A stretch of DNA of 64,000 nucleotides from Desulfobulbaceae bacterium (GTDB lineage Bacteria > Bacteroidota > Ignavibacteria > Kapaibacteriales > UBA2268): assembly GCA_018335795.1 (NCBI GenBank), contig JAGXRP010000057.1:35771-99770 (forward strand), given 5' to 3'. The translations under genes and the position numbers were made by a program. The notes below the pieces were generated by a model that was given only the letters and a program-made list of their open reading frames with translations, had not been told where the DNA came from and did not search any database. This document shows, one piece after another, positions 57,669 through 64,000 of the stretch (positions within the stretch are counted from its first letter, which is position 1; the number at the start of each line of letters is the position of its first letter).

Positions 57669-58346
57669 ATGATTTACTATCTTGCAACTCCATATTCAGG
57701 CGATAAGCTATCAAAAATGCGTCATCGCTATGTTTTCGCCCTTATTGTATCTGAGGAGCTACGAAAGAAAGGATATGTTGTTTATAGCCCTATAATTCAT
57801 TGGCACGTTCAAACTCAATTGTTTAATCTACCTCCCGAAGCATCGTTTTGGGAGGTACAGAACAATGCTATGATTGAAGTTTGTGGCGGTATTATTATAC
57901 CAAGTATTCCACAATGGGAGTTAAGCGAGGGTGTCGTTGATGAGTTGGCTGATTTCCAAACAGCCGGCAAGGAAATCATATTCTATGAACCGGAAGCGAA
58001 ATATAAAGCTGAGAAAAACCGTTTCAGAAGTTCAATCGTAGTATCGTACCAAGATATAGTTGATGTTGTTTCAAAAGCTGTTGGCATCGAAAAAGAAAAT
58101 ACATTATCCAAAAAACAAACTCGTAGAATTGCCGATGCACGACACTTAGCAAGATACATTTTCATGATTATGAATAGCCACATCACTTATCCCGAAGCTG
58201 GTCGCTTAATGGGAACTGACCATTCCACAATTTGCCATTCATTGACTTTTTGCGACGATAGATTGAATTCGGTTGCTAAAGACAAAAAGTTCATAGCAGT
58301 AAAAGAAAACGCATTAAAAATATTATCAGAACAAAAAGAATTATGA
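57669..58346 (+). CDS. Fusion of DUF1937-type domain and DnaA domain IV-like HTH
   Basis: 225 aa. N-terminal YYLATPYSGDKLSKMRHRYVFALIVSEELRKKG and IHWHVQTQLFNLPPEASFWEVQNNAMIEVCGGIIIPSI match DUF1937, related to nucleoside 2-deoxyribosyltransferases. C-terminal IADARHLARYIFMIMNSHITYPEAGRLMGTDHSTICHSL matches the DnaA box-binding domain, including the DHSTICHS-type HTH signature (normally D-H-S/T-T-V). The two parts fused could link nucleotide metabolism or a ligand signal to origin binding. Confidence 0.78.
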   Translation: MIYYLATPYSGDKLSKMRHRYVFALIVSEELRKKGYVVYSPIIHWHVQTQLFNLPPEASFWEVQNNAMIEVCGGIIIPSIPQWELSEGVVDELADFQTAGKEIIFYEPEAKYKAEKNRFRSSIVVSYQDIVDVVSKAVGIEKENTLSKKQTRRIADARHLARYIFMIMNSHITYPEAGRLMGTDHSTICHSLTFCDDRLNSVAKDKKFIAVKENALKILSEQKEL

Positions 58347-59773
58347 CGTTAAGACCTTATCAAGCAAGATTTAAATCAGCAATATATAATAGTTTTCGCA
58401 CGAATATAAATGTCATGGGAGTGCTACCCACTGGCGCAGGCAAAACTCATTGTTTTTCTTCAATCGTGTCTGACTGTATTGCCAAAGGTCACAAAGTGCT
58501 AATATTAGCTCATCGTGAAGAATTGATTGGTCAGGCATACGCTAAGTTGAAAAACGGGTATAATTTAGAGGTTGGAGTTATCAAATCAGGATATACGCCC
58601 AACCTCTCTGCTCCGGTACAAGTGGCAAGTGTGCAAACTTTAATCCGTAGAGATTTGAATATTCCATTTAAATTGATGATTGTAGATGAAGCTCACCATG
58701 ACCAAAAAAACAACACATACGGCAAGATAAGGGATAAAATCAAAAAGTATTCGCCTACTTTGCGTGTGTTGGGTGTTACGGCTACTCCAATAAGGTTAAA
58801 TGGTTCGGGATTTAAAGATGTTTATGATGATATGGTAATCGGCGCCACGGTCAAGGAACTTATAGAACTTGGAAATCTTGTACCACCGAAATATCTTATT
58901 CATGCTCCTGTTGATTTGGGTGGTGTAAAGAAAACAGGTGGTGACTACAATTTGAAACAATTAGCCGAAAGTTACCGAGCAAAAATGCCATGTGAGCTAT
59001 TAATTGAAGACCACCTGAAGTATTTTCAGGGCAAACAAACTGTTGTTTTTGCAATTAACATCGAACATAGCAAGGATATCGTAGAGAGTTATAATCGTAA
59101 AGGGATAAAAGCGGCTCATATTGATGGTGACACTCCAGATGAAATACGCAAATCAATTCTCCGGGACTTTGCCGATAAGCGTATAACTGTGATTTCAAAC
59201 TTTGGAATATTAACAGAAGGTTTTGACTGCCCGGGAATTGAAGTTATTCAACTTGCTCGACCAACTGAATCACTATCTTTGTTTATGCAAATGGGGGGTA
59301 GAGCGTTACGTCCAGCTGAGGGAAAAGAACAAGCAATCATTTCAGATTGGGCGAATGCAGTAATGACACATGGCAAATTAGAATTTGACCGTGATTGGAC
59401 TTTGGGGGGATTGAGCGGTAAGTATAAGAAAACAGTAAAAGCACTTGATAAGCTGACAGGCAAAGTGTATTCCTTAGAACGTTTACCGATGGATATTCCA
59501 CCTGAGTGGCTTGAATTGATTGAAGTTGATGATGCTCAAATTCATAAAGCTAATGAGTATAACAATATTGTTGGTGAATTCAAGAAGTTGCATTTTACAG
59601 CTACTCAGCGTGGTTTTAAGCCCAAGTGGGTCTTTTGGCGTTTGATGGATAAGTACAAACCGAAAACTGATGAAAAAATTACAACTATTGCTACGGTATT
59701 TGCCGAAAATGTAGAATGGAAACCTTCATCAGTTCCGCATTTAGTTAGAGAATATAAACAGAAAATTGGTTAA
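58343..59773 (+). CDS. Superfamily 2 DEAD/DEAH-box helicase
   Basis: 476 aa. Walker A PTGAGKTH (residues 29-36), DEAH 115-118, GVTATPIR, and the C-terminal helicase motifs including TEGFDCPGIEVIQLARPT and QMGGRALRPAEGKEQAIISDW. Short phage helicases of this form unwind DNA during replication or repair. Ends directly before the promoter of the late activator gene. ATGA overlap with the upstream gene. Confidence 0.9.
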   Translation: MTLRPYQARFKSAIYNSFRTNINVMGVLPTGAGKTHCFSSIVSDCIAKGHKVLILAHREELIGQAYAKLKNGYNLEVGVIKSGYTPNLSAPVQVASVQTLIRRDLNIPFKLMIVDEAHHDQKNNTYGKIRDKIKKYSPTLRVLGVTATPIRLNGSGFKDVYDDMVIGATVKELIELGNLVPPKYLIHAPVDLGGVKKTGGDYNLKQLAESYRAKMPCELLIEDHLKYFQGKQTVVFAINIEHSKDIVESYNRKGIKAAHIDGDTPDEIRKSILRDFADKRITVISNFGILTEGFDCPGIEVIQLARPTESLSLFMQMGGRALRPAEGKEQAIISDWANAVMTHGKLEFDRDWTLGGLSGKYKKTVKALDKLTGKVYSLERLPMDIPPEWLELIEVDDAQIHKANEYNNIVGEFKKLHFTATQRGFKPKWVFWRLMDKYKPKTDEKITTIATVFAENVEWKPSSVPHLVREYKQKIG

Positions 59774-59795
59774 TAAACTTTTTTTACTATATTTG
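59766..59795 (+). promoter_or_regulatory. Bacteroidetes-type promoter of the Mor-like activator
   Basis: TTG 59766-59768, 19-bp spacer, TATATTTG 59788-59795. Start near 59802, 19 nt before the ATG. The -33 element overlaps the end of the helicase gene. Separate promoter from the early operon implies independent timing. Confidence 0.7.
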
Positions 59796-59820
59796 CACAA
59801 CCACAACAAAGATTTTCAGC

Positions 59821-60186
59821 ATGAAAGAAGAAGATATTGTCGCATTAATAACATACGAAGACCTTCCGGACAACCTGAAATTTGTTGCCGATAATGCAGG
59901 ACTTCAAGCCGTCAAACAACTAATTATAGGCATACCGGGACTAACTGTTTACGTGCCACGCTTGGATAATCCAAAGTTGGTACGCCCTTATGTCATCAAG
60001 CGCATCAATGAATGCGTTGATACCACGCATTTACTGCAAAAATTGGTGATGGAAACTCGACTTGCAGAATCTACATTACGCAAAATGATTGATGAGTTGC
60101 TTAGTGCAAAGCTACTGAATAAAAATCCATTACCGGTGCTAAGCCGACATCAACCTGTGAATCAAGATAAGATGTTTCACGAATGA
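59821..60186 (+). CDS. Mor/C-like late transcription activator
   Basis: 121 aa. LPDNLKFVADNAGLQAVKQLIIGIPGLTVYVPRLDNPK fits the Mor/C family of Mu (helical dimer part followed by a YVP strand), and VIKRINECVDTTHLLQKLVMETRLAESTLRKMIDELLSAKL is the C-terminal HTH. In Mu, Mor activates middle transcription and C activates late genes. Being the last gene at the right end with its own promoter, it is a good candidate for turning on the leftward late operon. Confidence 0.72.
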   Translation: MKEEDIVALITYEDLPDNLKFVADNAGLQAVKQLIIGIPGLTVYVPRLDNPKLVRPYVIKRINECVDTTHLLQKLVMETRLAESTLRKMIDELLSAKLLNKNPLPVLSRHQPVNQDKMFHE

Positions 60187-60221
60187 GAGGCTAATCTAAA
60201 TTAACATGCTTTCAACCTCAT

Positions 60222-60320
60222 CCCACCCCCTCCTTGAGAAATAAAAAATACCCCACAACCCCGCTCTCGTGGCGGGGCTGACGTGGGGGCGATATTGTGT
60301 GTTTACTTTGAAGACTTATC
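60222..60320. repeat. C/G-rich dispersed host repeat, copy 1; marks prophage right edge
   Basis: CGCTCTCGTGGCGGGGCTGA then CGTGGGGGCGATATTGTG and a TTTGAAGAC end. Similar copies at 62085-62145 and 62633-62695. As a host element it places the prophage boundary to its left, between 60186 and about 60250. Confidence 0.75.
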
Positions 60321-60356
60321 TTATTAGCATAAGCAAAATTGTTGATAAATTCATTA

Positions 60357-60788
60357 TCAATTATCACTTAATTTTATCAATTTAATATCTCTTGGGACAC
60401 CTAATTCCTTGCATTTTATTGCAAATTCTTCAAGGCTCATTGGTCCATGTACTTTATCAGTATGTATTTCCACTATCCAGTAATAGTACAATTTACTTTG
60501 TCGTACTAAAGTTTTTTTTACATCAAATTTTAGAGGTCGATATTCTTCACGTAGTTTATCTTGAATTTCATAAACAGGTTTTTGAATAGCTACTATAAAA
60601 TCCGAGTTGCTTCCATATTTTACTATATCTCTACTTATATGAATAGTGCTATTAGTATCCATCAACGCAAAATAACTACCAGCATCATAATTAATCTCAT
60701 AACCATTAGCAAATTTAGCAAATGGCTCGCTACTGCATGAAAAAATCATTACAGTAAACAATGCCAAAAGAATGATTTTAAAATACAT
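60357..60788 (-). CDS. Lipoprotein downstream of the RHS tip gene (possible immunity protein)
   Basis: 143 aa. Lipobox FSC (LFTVMIFSCSSEP). Mature domain: YEINYDAGSYFALMDTNSTIHISRDIVKYGSNSDFIVAIQK. It lies 2 bp after the stop of the RHS gene on the same strand, the usual place of an immunity gene for an RHS toxin C-terminus. The exported location would then mean protection outside the cytoplasm. The family resembles DUF3997-type lipoproteins, but I am not certain. Confidence 0.55.
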   Translation of the reverse strand: MYFKIILLALFTVMIFSCSSEPFAKFANGYEINYDAGSYFALMDTNSTIHISRDIVKYGSNSDFIVAIQKPVYEIQDKLREEYRPLKFDVKKTLVRQSKLYYYWIVEIHTDKVHGPMSLEEFAIKCKELGVPRDIKLIKLSDN

Positions 60789-60790
60789 AA

Positions 60791-61993
60791 TTACTCCTTT
60801 ATATATACTTTTCCATTGAATATGACATCAAATTTGCCACCGATTTCAAAAGTATTTCTGATAATTGCCCAAGGCATTATAGGTGTATTGAAGAATTGAC
60901 CAAAAACTACACCTGCCCCAAAAGTGCCAAGATTTCTACTTAAACTACCATTTTGTTCAAAATTCATATCAAAAGGATTAGAAGATATCACAAATGCACT
61001 TTCACTTACTTTCATCATTTCTACTTTCCCAAAAGCTAATGCGATTTTTGATAACTTACCCCCATTAAATAGATTGATGTTTCTACTTTCTCCTAATGAC
61101 ATGCCAGATAAACCTAACTGACCTTGGTTAGTGTGGGAAAAATTTAGCATGAAGGCATTCACAATAAAATCACTTCTGCCACCAAATTGATAATGGAAAT
61201 ACATTTTTGCTAATAGATTATAACTTGATGTTCCATAAGAATCGGCTTCACATACAATTCCAGGCTTATCGTAATGTGCTAATCCATCAGGTGGGATGAA
61301 ATAATGATGGGGTCCCTGAGTCGCTGCTACTAAATCTTCTGCTGTCTCATAGTAAATACCTTTATGTTCCCACGGTGTAGGCTCCTTAGATACCCCATTG
61401 CTGTTAGCTTTATTACCATCGCTACCATTCGTGGTGTTACTTTCATTTCCATTATTCCCACTACCATTCTCCCCACTTCCATCTTCTCCGGTCCTTCCAC
61501 CGCCGCCACCGCCACCACGTGCCTCTGGAGAATTTTTCCAATCGACCATTAAATCAAAGAAGCTATCCACCGCATTCGCCCAAGCTTCCATAAACCTATA
61601 GTTACTTTCAACCAATGCCCCCTGATATGCCGCTTCCGCCCTTTCTACATCATAAGTATATAACGCCATCAACCTGTCTTGGTCTTTCTCTTTCTCCGGT
61701 GCCAGCCCCGAAGGGTCTTTCCAAACGAGTGGGGAATTAAAGGAATAATGATAGGGGGTATGTCGTGGCATAGCCTCGAATAGTGGGTCAACACTCAGGA
61801 AACGCCCGATTTCTGCCGAATACATTCGCATTCCCATCGCAAAGCAACTCGATTCGCCGTCGTATTCTGCCGTCGCAAATCCGTGTTTCGTCGGTTCGTC
61901 GCCACCGTCCAACTCTCCGAAGGGCTTGTAGTCACAATCATATGTTTCGATAGCTTGTCGCACACTATTTTTCCATACAGTCAATCTATTCAA
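60791..61993 (-). pseudogene. Orphan RHS-core fragment with C-terminal domain
   Basis: About 400 codons, opening at TTG 61993 immediately after a stop (TAA at 62000-62002). It begins in the middle of an RHS protein: VWKNSVRQAIETYDCDYKPFG, TKHGFATAEYDGESSCFAMGMRMYSAEIGRFLSVDPL, NSPLVWKDPSG are the end of the RHS barrel and the core motif where toxin begins. The next ~270 residues hold a Gly-rich linker, an Asn/Gly/Ser-rich stretch, and an unrecognised C-terminal domain. The N-terminal YD-repeat barrel is missing, so it is probably a displaced toxin cassette or a decayed gene. Confidence 0.75.
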
Positions 61994-62038
61994 ATTGTCT
62001 TACGTATATTGATAACTTTTAGTTGACTGAAGTTTCTC

Positions 62039-62067
62039 GTCTCGTCAGCTGTTACATCTGACGAGAC
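62039..62067. terminator. Hairpin upstream of the RHS fragment
   Basis: Perfect 10-bp stem GTCTCGTCAG (62039-62048) with CTGACGAGAC (62058-62067) and a 9-nt loop, no T-run. Possibly the end of a lost transcript. Confidence 0.45.
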
Positions 62068-62084
62068 AGCCTCCCCACCCCCAG

Positions 62085-62228
62085 CCCCACTCTAGTGGCG
62101 GGACTGACGTGGGGGGGGATATGGTGGTTGTTTTTTGAAGACTACACGCTTACCTTTTATGCAAAATTAAAAATAAAATTGAAAAAAGAAATTCATTTCC
62201 CCCTTTAGCAAAGGGGGTAGGGGGATTT
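62085..62228. repeat. C/G-rich dispersed repeats, copies E and B
   Basis: 62085-62145 matches the 60222 repeat (CACTCTAGTGGCGGGACTGA, GATATGGTGG, TTTGAAGACTA), and 62197-62228 matches the CCCCCTTT...AAAGGGGG element of 5988-6040. Placed between the RHS fragment and the DUF559 gene. Confidence 0.75.
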
Positions 62229-62230
62229 GA

Positions 62231-62581
62231 TTAGTGCATTTCATTTTCAATAATCTCCAAAACTGCGGTTAATCTTTTCTTTACATCATAATTCGTAAAT
62301 CTCAAAACTTTCATGCCTATGCCTTTTAGATAGTTATCTCTATGTAAATCGTATTCTTGTCCGGAATTGCTATAATGTTGCGAGCCATCTAATTCTATAA
62401 CCAACTTGTATTTCGGGCAATAAAAATCAACAATATAGTCTCCAATTGGTTTTTGGCGATAAAATTGAGTCTTGTTGATTTGTTTTCTCTTCAGTTTTGA
62501 CCACAATATAATTTCAACATCGGTCATGTTATTCCTAAGTTCACGAGAACGTTCTTTCAATTTAATGTTATAGTCAAGCAT
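62231..62581 (-). CDS. DUF559 / Vsr-like endonuclease-fold protein
   Basis: 116 aa. SRELRNNMTDVEIILWSKLKRKQI, FYRQKPIGDYIVDFYCPKYKLVIELDGSQHY and VLRFTNYDVKKRLTAVLEII match DUF559 with the PD-(D/E)xK-like core (D in YIVDFYCP, E-x-D in IELDGSQH). This family is scattered through genomes as single genes with unknown targets. It is bounded on both sides by dispersed repeats. Confidence 0.85.
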   Translation of the reverse strand: MLDYNIKLKERSRELRNNMTDVEIILWSKLKRKQINKTQFYRQKPIGDYIVDFYCPKYKLVIELDGSQHYSNSGQEYDLHRDNYLKGIGMKVLRFTNYDVKKRLTAVLEIIENEMH

Positions 62582-62595
62582 AATTTATATTCTTT

Positions 62596-62695
62596 AAATC
62601 CCCCTTAGTCCCCCTTTGCCAAAGGGGGAAAGCCCGCTCTCGTGGCGGGGCTGGGGGCAGGGGCGATATGGGTGTGATGGTTTGAAGGCTATGTA
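62596..62695. repeat. C/G-rich dispersed repeats, fused pair
   Basis: 62596-62631 is the CCCCCTTTGCCAAAGGGGG element, joined directly to a copy of the CGCTCTCGTGGCGGGGCTGG element at 62633-62695 ending GATGGTTTGAAGGCTATG. Two repeat families sit side by side here. Confidence 0.75.
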
Positions 62696-62704
62696 CAAAA
62701 GTTA

Positions 62705-63568
62705 TTAATCTTCAAAATAGAATATGTCAAAAAATTCGGGTTTTGTTTCAGGCTCACTCGAATATCTGTTCCAATATCGTTGGCTGTCGATTACATAGAT
62801 GTTACTAAAGCACCATTTTCCTTGATATAGTACAAAAATGATTTCCACACCAATTTGTTTATCATCAGACATATATATCATACTATGATAAAAATTCTTT
62901 CCGATTGAATTACTATCAGACATTATAAAGTAGAATCTGTCAATTGCAAAACTTAGTTCTATATTTTTAGCTTCGTTTAGTTTATTAATATAATAATTTT
63001 CTTTAAAAACACGTAGGTATGGAATACTGTCACAAATGAGTTCCGAACTTTTGACGATATTCATTAAATCTTCAGGTTGTCTGAGCATTTCTAACAATAA
63101 TTCTTCTTTTGCTTGTCTGATTTCAGGAGCATACTCTTCTTCTTTTGCAAACTCATCAATAGTAAGCAAATACCAAATATTATCTATAAAACCAAACGCA
63201 AAACTAATTCCATACCCTGTTTGCCCAAATAATATGCTTACTTCATTGACAAGTATTTCCCCCATATTCAAATCTCTAATGTTCCAATAGCATTTTCTTG
63301 ACTTGAATAGTTTAAATCTATTTTGTTGCAATTTCTTAACATATGTCAATTTTTCTATTCTACGTACACTATCCCGTAAACCATCCTTTAACAAATATGT
63401 ATAATCAGGATGATAGTAGTCCGAATTTTTGATAATATATTCGAAATTTTCAAAATCATTCATGACTTCAAAGATAAATTCTTTGCAAGTTTGGTCGCAA
63501 GCTGAAGCATTATTGATTATCATGAAACCAGTCATGATACAAGCAAATATAAATATAAAGATTTTCAT
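62705..63568 (-). CDS. Exported hypothetical protein
   Basis: 287 aa with a signal peptide (FIFACIMTGFMIINNASACDQ). Mature part: KNSDYYHPDYTYLLKDGLRDSVRRIEKLTYV, IRDLNMGEILVNEVSILFGQTGYGISFAFGF, and MIYMSDDKQIGVEIIFVLYQGKWCF near the end. Not recognised. Seven bases from the next gene upstream, so probably one transcript with the peptidase-like gene. Confidence 0.6.
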   Translation of the reverse strand: MKIFIFIFACIMTGFMIINNASACDQTCKEFIFEVMNDFENFEYIIKNSDYYHPDYTYLLKDGLRDSVRRIEKLTYVKKLQQNRFKLFKSRKCYWNIRDLNMGEILVNEVSILFGQTGYGISFAFGFIDNIWYLLTIDEFAKEEEYAPEIRQAKEELLLEMLRQPEDLMNIVKSSELICDSIPYLRVFKENYYINKLNEAKNIELSFAIDRFYFIMSDSNSIGKNFYHSMIYMSDDKQIGVEIIFVLYQGKWCFSNIYVIDSQRYWNRYSSEPETKPEFFDIFYFED

Positions 63569-63575
63569 AGTATTA

Positions 63576-64000
63576 TTATTTCCAAGGTAAAACTTCTTGT
63601 GGTCTATTGGTTTTTAACCTGAGTTTATTAAGTCTGTTAATTGTTGAATGTTCTCTATCTAAAGGTTGCCAAAGAAAGTCATATCTTACAAAACCCTGTT
63701 CCAAAAAGTCAATATGATGCCCAGTTTCGTGAGCGACAACTTCCCATAGTTCAAAAGGCTCTTTTAATAATCGACCCAACCAGTTTGTTTCTGTAGATAT
63801 ATAAAAATGATCTTCAGGCACTTTATCTTTAAATAGGGCATTTGAATAAAAAAATGTTTTTCTACTTTTGTCATAATCTCGTGAATAAAGTCCTGGAATT
63901 ACATCTGCATTACTGTTTGTTTTACGGTTGTAATAAGAAGTTATATCATCAGGTGTCCAAATATTGATTAGAAAATCACCCCCAATAAGTGGGTCAAAGA
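63576..64000 (-). CDS. Partial zinc-peptidase-like / RHS-CT-like protein, continues beyond the window
   Basis: The frame is open from 63576 to the window edge (about 141 codons), so the gene starts past 64000; a GTG at 63821 is internal. It contains GGDFLINIWTPDDITSYYNRK, NADVIPGLYSRDYDKSRKTFFYSNAL and AHETGHHIDFLEQGF with an HExGH-type zinc motif (HETGHH). The C-terminus LNKLRLKTNRPQEVLPWK is typical of short toxin-type ends. It may be the C-terminal peptidase or toxin domain of a larger polymorphic protein. Confidence 0.6.
   Translation of the reverse strand, partial: FDPLIGGDFLINIWTPDDITSYYNRKTNSNADVIPGLYSRDYDKSRKTFFYSNALFKDKVPEDHFYISTETNWLGRLLKEPFELWEVVAHETGHHIDFLEQGFVRYDFLWQPLDREHSTINRLNKLRLKTNRPQEVLPWK

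Larger units (their letters stand above)
8700..60215. mobile_element. Prophage with Mu-type head genes, long tail and an initiator-type replication module
   Basis: The segment holds a full set of phage modules: head, packaging, lysis, tail fibres, tail, tape measure, repressor/early control, recombination, replication and a late activator. Head proteins resemble Mu (protease I, gp29 portal, gp30/F, gp36, gp37) plus a gpE-type capsid protein. No sheath gene is recognised and the tail chaperone has a frameshift, pointing to a non-contractile tail. The right edge lies between the stop at 60186 and a host dispersed repeat starting about 60222-60255; the left edge is within 8.2-9.6 kb. No integrase, transposase or serine recombinase was recognised. 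Confidence 0.88.

Overview
The window is a chromosomal segment of a member of the Bacteroidota / FCB superphylum (Ignavibacteria- or Kapabacteria-like is my guess) carrying one complete-looking prophage of about 51.5 kb. The host assignment rests on two things seen in the sequence. One is a secreted protein with a type IX secretion C-terminal sorting domain. The other is a set of promoters of the Bacteroidetes type (TTG, 19-20 bp, TAnnTTTG) at several independent places. The DNA is AT-rich and gene-dense.

Left host arm (1-8.7 kb): nadB, an Mla-type ABC ATPase and smpB in one direction; two secreted/T9SS-type proteins preceded by a six-copy heptanucleotide repeat; a tandem UspA protein; then a leftward racemase-GNAT pair and a cupin. 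Right host arm (about 60.2-64 kb, all leftward): a truncated RHS tip gene with a lipoprotein directly downstream, a DUF559 nuclease-like protein, an exported protein and a partial zinc-peptidase-like gene. These are separated by copies of a C/G-rich dispersed repeat, and one copy fixes the prophage's right edge at about 60.19-60.25 kb.

Prophage (about 8.7-60.2 kb): (a) a leftward late operon, 30.55 to 10.08 kb: Mu-type protease, decoration protein, gpE-type capsid protein, gp36/gp37-like proteins, a lysis block, tail fibres with a duplicated accessory gene, tail proteins, a tail assembly chaperone with a -1 frameshift signal, and a 1627-aa tape measure; (b) a rightward packaging/portal block, 31.5-36.3 kb: terminase small and large, Mu gp29-type portal, gp30/F-like and virion morphogenesis proteins, so the Mu-type head genes are split into two divergent arms; (c) small leftward genes and a rightward DNA methyltransferase fused to a nuclease domain; (d) a control region, 41.2-45.4 kb, with an S24 repressor, a second XRE regulator, a PH/SHOCT protein and a BRO fragment; (e) a rightward early operon, 45.1-59.8 kb: small regulators, an ATPase-nuclease-partner recombination set, a replication initiator, RusA, HNH, a DUF1937-DnaA(IV) fusion and a helicase; (f) a Mor-like late activator at the right end with its own promoter. 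I found no integrase and no Mu-type transposase.

The most notable signals not explained by ordinary annotation are: (1) two copies of an 11-bp iteron array followed by an AT-rich block, one inside the replication initiator gene and one in a 0.95-kb gene-free region at 41.2-41.8 kb, forming a candidate replication origin; (2) a -1 frameshift site (T TTT TTT) in the tail chaperone, whose second frame ends exactly on the tape-measure start codon; (3) two homologous hairpins before neighbouring early genes with compensatory base-pair changes; (4) a palindromic operator motif in tandem at 23-24 bp spacing in distant control regions, one copy inside a recognisable promoter; (5) a duplicated promoter region flanking a 1.6-kb regulatory block. 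All readings are by eye; no similarity search or folding program was run.
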